DNA of 43,339 bases, from contig WBZZ01001385.1 of NCBI GenBank assembly GCA_019918135.1, positions 7,501-50,839 of the forward strand, written 5' to 3'. This stretch comes from Paulinella micropora. Lineage: Eukaryota; Cercozoa; Imbricatea; Euglyphida; Paulinellidae. The position numbers and the translations under genes are program-made. Shown one piece after another: positions 24,671-36,784 of the stretch. The notes beneath the pieces were generated by a model. That model worked only from the letters and a program-made list of their open reading frames with translations. It did not search any database and was not told where the DNA came from. Every line of letters begins with the position of its first letter. Within the stretch, counting starts at the first letter, position 1.

Positions 24671-27544
24671 ATGTCGCAATATAAATCCTTACTAGGTTTA
24701 TCAGAAATTGCTGTTGATAGTCTAGACATAAAAAACTTAGACCTTACCAACACAAACATAGTGGGCTTATACACAGATAGGGTGCCAGAAGATGCTGACC
24801 CCGTAAATCTTTATTTTACTAACGGCCGATTTGATGCGAGGTTGGCTTTAAAATCAACGACTGACTTAAAAGAAGGCACTAATCTATACTATACTGATGG
24901 TAGGTTTGACGCGCGACTAACCACTAAATCAACCACTAACCTAGCCGAAGGCACTAATTTATATTATACTAATGCTAGGTTTGACACTCAATTAGCAACA
25001 AAGAGCACAACAAACTTAGCAAAGGGAACCAATCTATACTACACCACAGCAAGGGCTAATACGGACTTTGACACAAGGATAGCAACTAAATCAATAGATG
25101 CTTTAAGTGATGTAGTCATAACAACACCAGCCGATAACCAACTACTCATTTATAGCACAGGTCAATGGCGAAATGTTGCTTCACCTTTTCTTAGATTGGA
25201 TGGTCTCGCTATGATGATAGGGGATTTAAATATGGGTGGATTTAATGTAGCAAATGTTGGTAATGTTGATGGTATTGATGTTTCTGCCCTTGATAATTCC
25301 GCTGTTAAACTAACAGGCGACCAAACAATAACTGGGAATAAAACATTTACTACTTATGTGGCCGTAAAAGACTCAAATCCATTAAACACAGGCAAATTAT
25401 TCTTCAATTACAACAATAATATGGGTTCTATTTATTCGTCGGAGGCAGGTGGAGCAACGGGCTATCCATTATCTTTTGTCGGCTCGTCCATACTTTTTGC
25501 TCCAACAACAGGCGGTGGAATGACATTGACAAACAATGTTTTAAATTTTAACAGCACAACAGCAATCAGCGGATTGCCCGCGCCATTCTATGACAATGAT
25601 GCTTCAACAAAAGCATATACCGATACGAAACTAGCCAAGGACGGCACAACGGCTATGACGGGCAGTTTAAATATGGGTGGATTTAACATAACAAATGTTG
25701 GTAATGTTGATGGTATTGATGTTTCGGCTCTTGATACTTCTGATACTTCTGTTGTCAAACTAACAGGAGACCAAACCATAGCAGGAACCAAAACATTCAG
25801 CAGTATAATAAATGCGAGCGCGGGGATTGATATGAAAAGCCAAAGCATAACAAATGTTAATCTTGTTGATGGTGTTGATGTTTCTACTCTTGATACTTTG
25901 GTTGTCAAACTAACAGGAGACCAAACCATAGCAGGGAATGAAAAATTTACTTAAACAATAGAAGTACGGGGCGCTACTGCTCCAACCGCTTTTGATGGTA
26001 TCGGTGTTGCCTTTGATACAGCGACAAATATAGGAATGATTGCAGCACAAAAGATAGCAACAGCGACTTGGTATCCGATACAAATAACTGGTTCGTATGT
26101 TGATTTATATGCGGGTGATAATGTAATCGCGACAGCAACGGGCACGACACTATCTTTAAACAATAGAAAAATAACAAACTTAGCCACACCATCAGCAACA
26201 ACGGACGGAGCAAACAAAAGTTATGTAGATACATTAGACGGGCAAAATGTGAAACTAACAGGAAACCAAACCATAGCAGGAATTAAGACATATAGCAGTG
26301 GTGTTGAAATAACGGGAAATTCAATCAATTCAACAACAAAGGGCACATTTATCGTTTTCAATTCTACCAGTAATATCGGGTCAATTGCTAGTTTGGATAT
26401 GAAAACAGCGACATATTACAACTTTGAAATTTCTGCCAAAAAAATAAGTTTTATTATTGATGGGACAATCGTCGGTTGGGTAAATGCTTCGGGGCTAGAT
26501 TGTAATAGTAGCAAAATAGCCAACCTTGGAACTCCGACATTATCAACAGACGGGGCGACAAAAGGGTATGCGGACACATTGGACGGGCAAAATGTAAAAC
26601 TAACAGGCGACCAAACCATAACGGGAATTAAAATATTTAATGGAAGTAGAAATGATATAAGAGCACTAAATTTGTTAAGCCAAGCCGATTTTAATAATGT
26701 GGATATCATTAATGGAGGAAATATAACATATAATGGAGCGAGGATATTAAACCAAAACGGAGGAGATATATTCTTTTCTCAGACAACGGGTGATTGGCAG
26801 TCTTTCTTATACACTTTAAATACTGCTTCAAGCGGAACCGCAGACCAAAGAGGTTATGTATTCACGAATGTAGCGTCTGATGTAAAAGGGGCGGGACTTT
26901 ATATTTCAAAACTTTTGGACAATAAAAGTGCTTCGTCTGACATTGTCCGTTTTAACAATGCTGGGGGTATGCGGTTTTATGGTGCCTTAGATATGAACTC
27001 AAACAACATAACAAATGGCGGAACAATAACGGGAACTACATTAACGGCAACTGCTGGTATGACTACAACAACATTGGCAACGAGCGACAAAATAACAACA
27101 GCATCTGGTAAGCCAATAATCATAGGTAATACAACAAAGGGCACGGGTGCGACAGGAGGATTAGAATTGTATGGAACTTTAAGCAATATCGGAGGAGCAC
27201 ACTTACAGGCGATAACAACACAGGATGCTTATCCAACATTCCAATTATTGAACTGGACACACGACAATATTACTTTATCTTTTGATGCTTATTGGGATGG
27301 CTCAAACTGGAAATCAAGTGCTTCTGGTTCAAACTTTTCAATAGCAAAAGGTGGCAACAAACTTGTTTTTAATTATAAATCTGGAATAACTGCGGGAAGC
27401 ACTTTAACGTGGTCAGAAGCCATGAACATAAGCACAGCAGGCCTACTATTAACAGCAAATGCGGGGATTACATATACTGGCACACTAACATCAGCAACAA
27501 ATACAAGTGGAGCGAAAATAGGAGTTCAGGGAGTAACAGACGGA
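24671..27544 (+). pseudogene. trimeric fibre protein, copy 2 (inverted, 3' truncated)
   Basis: Reverse-complement copy of 33055-35924. It starts at the true ATG (MSQYKSLLGLSEIAVDSLD) and keeps the N-terminal virion-side region and LTGDQTI repeats. It has the shared TAA at 25952-25954 and is cut at 27544, where it joins antisense protease sequence. The S74 chaperone is missing, so even if read through it could not trimerise properly. Confidence 0.88.
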
Positions 27545-29494
27545 TTGTTGTTTTACTTGATTAACCTTCATAAGCAGGTATGTGCTTGGGTGGCTTTTAT
27601 CAATTAGTTGTTTCATTTGTTGTTGAAAGTCTTCCGTTGGTTTATACAGGGCTAGCGGGTCATATATCTCTATACTTCTATCGCCATCTAAAGAGCAGTA
27701 AACGGCAATCCAATGAGACCCCGCCTGTTTGTGATTATCCAAATTCATAATAAATCCGTATCGCTTTCTTTTTTCTGGATTTAGTTTGTAGATTTCATCA
27801 CTTGCTATCGCTCCGAGATACCATCCATATTTTTTCATTATATCATCTATTTCATTAGTCATCAATCCCCGCCCCTCTCCTTGCTGATCTATTTCGACGC
27901 GTCGAAATAGATCTGGTTGCTCTGGCTGTGGTTTTGACTCTGCCTCTGGTTGCTCTGGCAGATCTATTTCAACGCGTTGAAATAGATCGGGTTGCTCGGG
28001 CTCTGGCTGTGGTTGTTCTAATGATGCGGTAATCGTAGGGGGTAGCGGTGTCTCCGCGACGCTCGGGGGTATGGTAGGGGGTGAAAACCCCTCCAGTGGC
28101 ATCCCTTCATCAACATTTAAATCCGCTGAAACTTGTTTATCTACATTTGGGTCTATTGTCATTTTGTTCGTTAGAGTATTTACAAAATCATGTTTGTTCA
28201 TTGTGTGCCTCCAATCATTGCGGGCTAAGTATTTTTTTTTCGCTATTGAAAATACCTTATCAATTAATTCATTTAATGTTTTCGCTCCACTACCTTTTTG
28301 CTTATAATCTCCAACATTTTGGAGATACCCCATATACTCTTCATATCTAGCGTAATCCGCCACTTTTCTTTTTACGTTTTCCACCTCACTTCCAACATCA
28401 ATATTAAACCTTTTAATCATGTTAATAATCCACTTTGAAGTGTCTTTGTAATTTAATTTGTTATGACCATCATTATCTAGTCTCTTTTTTAAAGCCTGTG
28501 CTAACTCTTTTATGGTAATGGTTGGGTGATAAGGTTTTGAAAATCCAGAGATTAAAAATTGATTAATTTGTAAATTTTCAAGATGCTTACCCTTTTCTTC
28601 TGCTTTCTTTTTTTCCTTTTCAAGTTTTTCTTTGTATTCTTCTACTAATTTTTTCTGTTCTTCTAAAGACGTCGCTGTGGCTATAGCCGTCTGAATATCT
28701 TGACTGGCTTTTTGTAAGTCTTTGAGACTCATCTTTTTAATGAATTTATCTGTATATCCTGCTAATTTCAGTGTTTCAATATCTTTCTGCTTTTGCTTTT
28801 TTTCTTCCTCATATTGCTCTTTCGTTTTCAATGGTGCTTCATCTCCTAAATTAGGTAAGGCTGGTGCTTGTGGTGGTGCTCCAAATGGCGGTGCTAATGG
28901 TGGTGCTTGTGGCGGTGCTCCAAATTGTGGTGCTTGTTGTGGCTGTCCAAATTGTGGTGGCATAATATATTGATATTGCGGTGGCGGTGGCAATGCTTGT
29001 ATTCTATTTTTTCTGTCTTCTTCATATTTTACATCCTCTATGAGTTTTTGTTCCCTTCTTAGTTCTCTGTCTTTTTGCTCTTGTCGTTCCTTAATATCTT
29101 CTATGTCTTTTCTTTGTTGCCTTTTCTTCTCCTCTTCTATCTCATCCCTTTTCTTCTTTTCCTTTTCTTCCTCGTCATGTATTAACTCATATTTCTTTTG
29201 TAAGTTGCTTTGTATCTGGTTTCGGTTCTCGTGTTCAAGACGATTGAAATCAGATTTGATTATTTTTTCCCTTGGTTTGCGACTAGCCCTTTGCGACTTT
29301 GGTTTGCTAATATATTTCATAAAAAGTTTAACGATTTGTAATGTGCTTAAATCATTTGTTTTCTTACCAAAATTAAGATAATATTTTTTGCCCTTCTGGA
29401 TAATAATATATGGCCTCCCGCTCTTATTTCTATAAACTCGTGGTGGACAGACTTTCGCCTTCTTATTCTTTGATATTTTAGAATTACGCTCCAT
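27543..29494 (-). pseudogene. linker protein with adenain-type protease, copy 2 (3' truncated)
   Basis: This copy keeps five Gs at ~28069-28073, so the N-terminal coiled-coil part and protease are in one frame, confirming that they are one gene. The His and Asp of the protease are present, but the rearrangement junction at 27543 removes everything after QQS; the frame then runs into antisense fibre sequence and ends CICC. The region with the Cys/Phe position is therefore lost. Palindromes at 27886-27913, 27961-27988 and 28307-28326. Confidence 0.85.
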
Positions 29495-29620
29495 GCTTCG
29501 CATTCCCGCTTATTCTAAAACATCTATTTTTTGTTTTAAGAAAAAATAAATCGGTTTTACGATGGTTATCAACAAACGGGATATCTGACGATCAGTCAGA
29601 TTGGGAGTGTAGTTGATAAC
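29476..29620. promoter_or_regulatory. gene-junction two-stem pair, copy 2
   Basis: Copy of 14263-14407 with both nested elements preserved. Confidence 0.7.
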
Positions 29621-29622
29621 TA

Positions 29623-29940
29623 TCAGCGAAACTTTACAGCACCTCCTCGTTGCTTACCATACCCAAGTTTTGCGGCAGTAGCACTAACACTACCAGCGTA
29701 AGGCACCCCAACACTACTCAACGCCCCCGCAGTCCTAGAGATTACCTTATTATCGCGAAGGAATTTATTAACAGCCAAGGCAGTTTTTCCGACCTTAGCC
29801 CAGTTAATCTTTCCTCCCTTTTGACCGCTCTTCTTGGATCTTATCCGAGATACTTTTTTTCCTCCCTTCTGTGGCATTGATGGATTGTATCCGATGTTAT
29901 ATCCTGATGGTTGTGAAATTATCACTGGTGATACTGGCAT
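29623..29940 (-). CDS. small basic virion-core-like protein, copy 2
   Basis: Identical in protein sequence to the gene at 14410-14727. Confidence 0.65.
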   Translation of the reverse strand: MPVSPVIISQPSGYNIGYNPSMPQKGGKKVSRIRSKKSGQKGGKINWAKVGKTALAVNKFLRDNKVISRTAGALSSVGVPYAGSVSATAAKLGYGKQRGGAVKFR

Positions 29941-29980
29941 ATATAATACAGAAAAAAAATAATTATTGATATTTAAAATT

Positions 29981-30099
29981 CCGCACTTTCGTCTTCGACT
30001 TTCGTGCGGTTTTTAAACATCGTTTTTCGATGTTTATGAGCAAGCGAAAATGAGCGTTATGTTGAAAATTCAACATTGGATGAAAGCGATGCTCATAAA
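29981..30099. promoter_or_regulatory. gene-junction two-stem pair, copy 2 (ATPase side)
   Basis: Copy of 14768-14886. Confidence 0.55.
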
Positions 30100-30104
30100 T
30101 ATCA

Positions 30105-30926
30105 TTACTTAAGACGATAAGCAAAGTTTTTTCTTAACTCATCATCAACACTTGAAACATAAAGAAAATTAAATCTCTCTTTCGTCGCCTCGTGATACTT
30201 TTGAAGAAAGTAATCAAAATCAAAAGATAAGTCTAAGTGCTTATAAACGAGTTCCATTTTGTCCTGAGACTGGCTTGGAAAGATTAATAGATAATCTAAT
30301 TGGTTAATGGCTTCTGGCCGTAGGTCGTTTAAATACTGACTAGACATAATCACCTTTGATTTATAGTGTCTGTTCTTTTTTAACAAATCGCTTACGGACT
30401 TGCCTCTTAATCCACTTCCTAAATCATCCAAAACAAAAACAACCTCTGGAGAAATATACTTACTTGGTCGTTCTTTCGCCTCCGTGGCGCTCTGTTTCTT
30501 TTTTTCTTCTTTGCCGAAATAAAGAAATTGTGGTTTTTCTATTTCCTCTTCATCCTGTTTTACTTCGCCCTCCTGCTCTTCGTCTGGTTTGTTCAGTTTG
30601 TCTAATTCGTAATCAATGACATTCACCCCGTCTGATTTAAGAAAGGTATAAATTGCCATTGGGTTGCCTCTGTTCTTAAAGTGCTTAACCATTGCTTTAT
30701 AAATGTAGTCCTTGTGAATTGTTGAAGCGATAATAACAATACGGGTTTTTCTGTCTGTTGTCCTTTTCAGTATTTCAAAGAGTGCTGTCGTCTTACCGCT
30801 CTTCTTACGGGCGAGAAGAAATATATTGGCATAAGGCTCATTGAATAATTTATAACCCTTGGCCTTTTTATCTCCGTTTCCGTCTTGTTTGACTGGTTTC
30901 ACCTTGACATTGTTTATCTTAAGCAT
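30105..30926 (-). CDS. FtsK/HerA-type genome packaging ATPase (intact)
   Basis: 273 residues from MLKINNVKVK. Walker A ARKKSGKT (residues 39-46), Walker B VVFVLDDLG (Asp167-Asp168), then a sensor-like KVIMSSQYLNDLRPEAINQLDY segment, the layout of Polinton/virophage/poxvirus A32-type packaging ATPases. An acidic insertion (DEEQEGEVKQDEEEIEKP, ~115-132) lies between the Walkers. It would drive DNA into the capsid. It follows the small beta-rich protein by 11 bp. Copy 1 has a stop at Lys81. Confidence 0.88.
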   Translation of the reverse strand: MLKINNVKVKPVKQDGNGDKKAKGYKLFNEPYANIFLLARKKSGKTTALFEILKRTTDRKTRIVIIASTIHKDYIYKAMVKHFKNRGNPMAIYTFLKSDGVNVIDYELDKLNKPDEEQEGEVKQDEEEIEKPQFLYFGKEEKKKQSATEAKERPSKYISPEVVFVLDDLGSGLRGKSVSDLLKKNRHYKSKVIMSSQYLNDLRPEAINQLDYLLIFPSQSQDKMELVYKHLDLSFDFDYFLQKYHEATKERFNFLYVSSVDDELRKNFAYRLK

Positions 30927-30937
30927 CATATATATTA

Positions 30938-31303
30938 TTAAGCAAGAAATTCCAAACACACAACAATTCTTCCCGCTAAATTTCCTGTGTCAATATTTCC
31001 GCTGTCGGTTTCAAGGACTTTAAATGTATATTGTCCGTCCGTCCATCCGACAACACCCAAATTATAACCGAGATTTGAAATGTTTGCTGTGGCGCTGTCC
31101 GCAAATGTTCCGATATTATATCCAATTCTGTCCATGTAAAGAATTCTGGTTTTTGTCTCTGTCTGGTCGTTCATATAGTGAATAAATTTTACATTCATTT
31201 TGGTGGGTGTGAATGACATTTGAATATTTTTATTAAATGTTTTGCTTCCTCCAGCAAAATCATTGCTTAGAAAAATAATCTTTTGGTATTTATAGTCAGT
31301 CAT
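30938..31303 (-). CDS. small beta-rich protein, unknown (intact copy)
   Basis: 121 residues from MTDYKYQKIIFLSNDFAGGSK. The C-terminal two thirds look beta-stranded (NVKFIHYMNDQTETKTRILYMDRIGY...GRIVVCLEFLA). No known motif; the position among capsid genes suggests a virion or assembly role. An earlier ATG exists 12 codons upstream but overlaps the divergent frame. Confidence 0.55.
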   Translation of the reverse strand: MTDYKYQKIIFLSNDFAGGSKTFNKNIQMSFTPTKMNVKFIHYMNDQTETKTRILYMDRIGYNIGTFADSATANISNLGYNLGVVGWTDGQYTFKVLETDSGNIDTGNLAGRIVVCLEFLA

Positions 31304-31316
31304 GTTTATATCACTG

Positions 31317-31559
31317 ATGATAAACTTTTTAATAATCAAAATATTTTCGCGGACTGCCTGCGACTTTTACTCACGGATAAGTGAAAAAAAGAATATAAGT
31401 TGTGTTTATTGTATTCAAAAAGGTATAGATACTAAATTTAAATGTGTGTATAAACCTTTTAGTGATTGGTGTATAAGTTTTGATGAAGCCCTGCCTTTAA
31501 TGTGCTCGAATGATGATATGTGGTATAAAATACATACCTATGAATGTTCATTTCTTTGA
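31317..31559 (+). CDS. small Cys-containing protein, copy 2
   Basis: Copy of 16100-16342 with the same residues; see there. Uncertain gene. Confidence 0.33.
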   Translation: MINFLIIKIFSRTACDFYSRISEKKNISCVYCIQKGIDTKFKCVYKPFSDWCISFDEALPLMCSNDDMWYKIHTYECSFL

Positions 31560-31898
31560 AGAAGGCGATGGAAGGCAAATCCCAATCAAAAGTGTTAAAA
31601 TACCGACATAAGTATTAGCAACCTCACAAGGTAAGTTCTTTTCAGATAGCCTTACGATACAAAGGGTGATGATGGAGATAATGATACCCATTTGAAATAA
31701 GTATTTAATAAGTCGGCTGTCTGTCGGTCTATTTTTCATACAACAGCACGACCAGTTATCCTCTAATTCGTGCTCTATTTTTTTTTCCTCAGTCTTTAGT
31801 TCTACTTAAAGAACACGGGACTTTAATTCGGGAGTTAGTTCGCCATCCATATCCATAATAGGTGGGGGTCTGTGAAGTCTAGTCGTATTATTAGCCAT
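31548..31898 (-). pseudogene. small membrane protein with in-frame TAA, copy 2
   Basis: Copy of 16331-16681 including the TAA after 30 codons (31806-31808). Sharing of the stop shows it arose before the duplication, or that the downstream part is started separately at MKNRPTD. Confidence 0.6.
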
Positions 31899-32009
31899 TT
31901 GAGAATTTCACTTCTATCTGTCTTTGACAGATTTCTCGTTTATTCTCAAACGTCGTTTATCAACAAACGAAAATCTGGCGATTAGCCAGATGGGAGTGTA
32001 GTTGATAAA
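31898..32009. promoter_or_regulatory. gene-junction two-stem pair, fibre/membrane protein, copy 2
   Basis: Copy of 16681-16792; the only visible change in the inner hairpin is in its loop (AATTA to GATTA), leaving the stem paired. Confidence 0.7.
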
Positions 32010-35000
32010 TATTCTTGTAGTATATTCATAAGATTTTTATTTTCTTTTTCTAAATTAACTACCCTATCTCGGACATGTCCGAGATTATCTGATAATTGTT
32101 GAACGGCCTTAATTAACGGGGCAATAAACTCAGAATAACCTATACCATAACCGACATCACCACTATCAACACATTTAACATCTTCTGGATTGATACTTAC
32201 ACCCTTCAATTCGTATTCCGCTCTTTGCTTTGGACACGGAACCATAATTGTTTCTTTTATAAAACCGCCAAAATCTAGCATATCCATTTCTGTTAGTATG
32301 TCTTCTAATTCTTGTGCTATTAAGCCAGTCCTACATTTCTTTTTGTCGTCAATCATACGATAGCAGACTGGATTTAACTTATTAATAAAATCTAAGCCTA
32401 AACATTCCTTTATATCTTCTTTTTTTCTCCTGTCTGAATATTGAATTGGATTAGACAATACCCATAATTGTCCATCGCTCGCTTTCAAAGACATTAAAGC
32501 AGTATTTGAATTATTCTCCCATATGAACCCACTCGTTGAAGAACCATTCACTCTAAATCTTATAGAATAAGAAGTTAATCCTCCGCCTACTCCTCCTGCT
32601 GGTGCTGTTCCTCCACTTAATGCTTTATTCGCCCCAGACTGGCTCATATAAATCCCCCAGTTTGAATCTCCGATGTCCCACATAAATATTCCTCTCGCAT
32701 TCGTCCCGTCTGTTTGTCCTTGAATTGCTATTTTTGCCCCATTAGTTGATGCTGATGCCGTTGTTAGCACCCCAGAATATGTAATCCCGCACTAGCCGTT
32801 ATCAATCCTTTTGTCCATAAAGTTCCATTTGCCCCATTCAATGACATTAACAATTCTTCAGCAGAATTCTCCCATATAAATCCCATCGTAGCATCATTAG
32901 CCACTCTAAAACGAAAACTATAAGAACTGAAATCATTTCCTGAAACCGCCAAACCATTTGCCAAACTTCTAGTGTTTAGAGCCCACCAGATGCCGCATAA
33001 ATTCCCCAACTCGTATTAGTCGTATCCCATAGAAATATTCCCTTTGCGTTTGTTCCGTCTGTTACTCCCTGAACTCCTATTTTCGCTCCACTTGTATTTG
33101 TTGCTGATGTTAGTGTGCCAGTATATGTAATCCCCGCATTTGCTGTTAGTAGGCCTGCTGTGCTTATGTTCATAGCTTCTGACCACGTTAAAGTGCTTCC
33201 CGCAGTTATTCCAGGTTTATAATTAAAAACAAGTTTGTTGCCACCTTTTGCTATTGAAAAGTTTGAACCAGAAGCACTTGATTTCCAGTTTGAGCCATCC
33301 CAATAAGCATCAAAAGATAAAGTAATATTGTCGTGTGTCCAGTTCAATAATTGGAATGTTGGATAAGCATCCTGTGTTGTTATCGCCTGTAAGTGTGCTC
33401 CTCCGATATTGCTTAAAGTTCCATACAATTCTAATCCTCCTGTCGCACCCGTGCCCTTTGTTGTATTACCTATGATTATTGGCTTACCAGATGCTGTTGT
33501 TATTTTGTCGCTCGTTGCCAATGTTGTTGTAGTCATACCAGCAGTTGCCGTTAATGTAGTTCCCGTTATTGTTCCGCCATTTGTTATGTTGTTTGAGTTC
33601 ATATCTAAGGCACCATAAAACCGCATACCCCCAGCATTGTTAAAACGGACAATGTCAGACGAAGCGCTTTTATTGTCCAAAAGTTTTGAAATATAAAGTC
33701 CCGCCCCTTTTACATCAGACGCTACATTCGTGAATACATAACCTCTTTGGTCTGCGGTTCCGCTTGAAGCAGTATTTAAAGTGTATAAGAAAGACTGCCA
33801 ATCACCCGTTGTCTGAGAAAAGAACATATCTCCTCCGTTTTGGTTTAATATCCTCGCTCCATTATATGTTATATTTCCTCCATTAATGATATCCACATTA
33901 TTAAAATCGGCTTGGCTTAACAAATTTAGTGCTCTTATATCATTTCTACTTCCATTAAATATTTTAATTCCCGTTATGGTTTGGTCGCCTGTTAGTTTTA
34001 CATTTTGCCCGTCCAATGTGTCCGCATACCCTTTTGTCGCTCCGTCTGTTGATAATGTCGGAGTTCCAAGGTTGGCTATTTTGCTACTATTACAATCTAG
34101 CCCCGAAGCATTTACCCAACCGACGATTGTCCCATCAATAATAAAACTTATTTTTTTGGCAGAAATTTCAAAGTTGTAATATGTCGCTGTTTTCATATCC
34201 AAACTAGCAATTGACCCGATATTACTGGTAGAATTGAAAACGATAAATGTGCCCTTTGTTGTTGAATTGATTGAATTTCCCGTTATTTCAACACCACTGC
34301 TATATGTCTTAATTCCTGCTATGGTTTGGTTTCCTGTTAGTTTCACATTTTGCCCGTCTAATGTATCTACATAACTTTTGTTTGCTCCGTCCGTTGTTGC
34401 TGATGGTGTGGCTAAGTTTGTTATTTTTCTATTGTTTAAAGATAGTGTCGTGCCCGTTGCTGTCGCGATTACATTATCACCCGCATATAAATCAACATAC
34501 GAACCAGTTATTTGTATCGGATACCAAGTCGCTGTTGCTGTCTTTTGTGCTGCAATCATTCCTATATTTGTCGCTGTATCAAAGGCAACACCGATACCAT
34601 CAAAAGCGGTTGGAGCAGTAGCGCCCCGTACTTCTATTGTTTAAGTAAATTTTTCATTCCCTGCTATGGTTTGGTCTCCTGTTAGTTTGACAACCAAAGT
34701 ATCAAGAGTAGAAACATCAACACCATCAACAAGATTAACATTTGTTATGCTTTGGCTTTTCATATCAATCCCCGCGCTCGCATTTATTATACTGCTGAAT
34801 GTTTTGGTTCCTGCTATGGTTTGGTCTCCTGTTAGTTTGACAACAGAAGTATCAGAAGTATCAAGAGCCGAAACATCAATACCATCAACATTACCAACAT
34901 TTGTTATGTTAAATCCACCCATATTTAAACTGCCCGTCATAGCCGTTGTGCCGTCCTTGGCTAGTTTCGTATCGGTATATGCTTTTGTTGAAGCATCATT

Positions 35001-35924
35001 GTCATAGAATGGCGCGGGCAATCCGCTGATTGCTGTTGTGCTGTTAAAATTTAAAACATTATTTGTCAATGTCATTCCACCGCCTGTTGTTGGAGCAAAA
35101 AGTATGGACGAGCCGACAAAAGATAATGGATAGCCCGTTGCTCCACCTGCCTCCGACGAATAAATAGAACCCATATTATTGTTGTAATTGAAGAATAATT
35201 TGCCTGTGTTTAATGGATTTGAGTCTTTTACGGCCACATAAGTAGTAAATGTTTTATTCCCAGTTATTGTTTGGTCGCCTGTTAGTTTAACAGCGGAATT
35301 ATCAAGGGCAGAAACATCAATACCATCAACATTACCAACATTTGCTACATTAAATCCACCCATATTTAAATCCCCTATCATCATAGCGAGACCATCCAAT
35401 CTAAGAAAAGGTGAAGCAACATTTCGCCATTGACCTGTGCTATAAATGAGTAGTTGGTTATCGGCTGGTGTTGTTATGACTACATCACTTAAAGCATCTA
35501 TTGATTTAGTTGCTATCCTTGTGTCAAAGTCCGTATTAGCCCTTGCTGTGGTGTAGTATAGATTGGTTCCCTTTGCTAAGTTTGTTGTGCTCTTTGTTGC
35601 TAATTGAGTGTCAAACCTAGCATTAGTATAATATAAATTAGTGCCTTCGGCTAGGTTAGTGGTTGATTTAGTGGTTAGTCGCGCGTCAAACCTACCATCA
35701 GTATAGTATAGATTAGTGCCTTCTTTTAAGTCAGTCGTTGATTTTAAAGCCAACCTCGCATCAAATCGGCCGTTAGTAAAATAAAGATTTACGGGGTCAG
35801 CATCTTCTGGCACCCTATCTGTGTATAAGCCCACTATGTTTGTGTTGGTAAGGTCTAAGTTTTTTATGTCTAGACTATCAACAGCAATTTCTGATAAACC
35901 TAGTAAGGATTTATATTGCGACAT
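31982..35924 (-). pseudogene. trimeric fibre protein with S74 chaperone, full-length copy 3
   Basis: ~1,314 codons. N-terminus MSQYKSLLGLSEIAVDSL, then four [ED]GTNLYYTxxRFD units (residues ~65-140), LTGDQTI(A/T)G...KTF units, a long beta-rich shaft and a C-terminal peptidase S74 chaperone whose self-cleavage site is the Ser of YSDRRKKEDI, followed by a coiled coil. S74 domains trimerise phage and viral fibres and then cut themselves off, so this is probably the receptor-binding fibre. Breaks: TAA at 34641-34643 (shared by three copies) and two one-base losses in C runs near 32787 and 32985 that copy 1 does not have. Confidence 0.9.
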
Positions 35925-35976
35925 ATTATATTAATAATTATTAAAAAATACTAAAATATATTAATCTTAGTATAGA
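35925..35976. promoter_or_regulatory. divergent promoter, fibre/acidic gene, copy 2
   Basis: Inverted copy of 24619-24670 with the ATACTAA/TTAGTAT dyad intact. Confidence 0.6.
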
Positions 35977-36512
35977 ATGCCGTCCGCTGAAGCAAGTCGT
36001 AAGAACTGGGTAGTGCTGTGGAAGGAATAAAAGCGAAAGCGAAACAACGAAAGATGGAGCATGCTAAAAATGTATTAGCACAATACCGAAATGCTGTAAA
36101 GCAAGAAGACGAAGATATGGAGGAACGAATAAAACAAATTGAAGAAAAGAACTTGGCAAAGGATATTATTACTGAACGAGATAATGATGATAATCTCCGA
36201 CGCGTCGGAGATAGTGAGGAGCAAAGTGATAGTGAGGATGAGGTTGATTTCACTGATATCATTGCCGAAAAGATGGCGAAAATGAAAATCAAAAGAGCGA
36301 AGGCAGAAACTAAGAGAGCGAAGAAAAAGAAGCCAGAGCCCGAGCCAGAGAGCGAAGAAAGCGAAAGCGAGAGTAGTGAAGAAGAAGAGCCAAAACCGAA
36401 GAAGGGGAAAGGAAAAAAATCTAGCAGCGTAAGTGTAAAGGTATATAATCAATCTTCAGGTGCTAAGAAAGAAAAAAATAATGATGTTGAAAAATGCTTT
36501 TTAAAATTCTAA
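35977..36512 (+). pseudogene. acidic/lysine-rich protein, copy 2 (frameshifted)
   Basis: Same gene as 24082-24618 but with GGG instead of GGGG near 36007-36010, breaking the frame after ~11 codons. Element B's gene also has GGG at the same spot, so the four-G form may be either the ancestral or the altered one. The palindrome is at 36193-36212. Confidence 0.6.
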
Positions 36513-36516
36513 GATA

Positions 36517-36774
36517 TTACCAGAGATAGTGATAAGAATAATAATTACTATACTCTGCATTATTATAAGTTAATTCACATTTTGAATTTTTTATAGCCTT
36601 TGCTCTTGCTCTATAATTTTTTCTTCTCTCCTTGTCTAAGTGGTCTAAGTGTGAATATAACCCTATGCGGTCTTTATAATGTTCATATCTAGTATCACCA
36701 AAATTGATAACCTTACCTTTTGGACTAATGACTTTATATTTTTTATTCTTAACGTTGGACTTTAAAAATCTCAT
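36517..36774 (-). CDS. DUF5754-like small protein, copy 2
   Basis: Same protein as 23820-24077. Confidence 0.63.
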   Translation of the reverse strand: MRFLKSNVKNKKYKVISPKGKVINFGDTRYEHYKDRIGLYSHLDHLDKERRKNYRARAKAIKNSKCELTYNNAEYSNYYSYHYLW

Positions 36775-36784
36775 TGTATATAAT

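Larger units (their letters stand above)
20532..27544. repeat. 7.0-kb inverted copy of 33055-40059 (R' and Q')
   Basis: Runs as the reverse complement of 33055-40059, so coordinates sum to about 60,592. It starts inside element B's integrase 3' end, crosses the B zinc-finger fragment, the AAGCAA duplication and A's right terminal repeat, then A's right-end genes and the fibre gene. It ends at 27544 with a GA microhomology to the following direct copy. Confidence 0.95.
27543..35744. repeat. 8.2-kb direct duplication, copy 2 (P and Q)
   Basis: Same orientation as 12331-20529; continues beyond 35744 without a break into the acidic gene and integrase, so this copy has the original right-hand context, while copy 1 has the original left-hand context. 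Confidence 0.95.
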
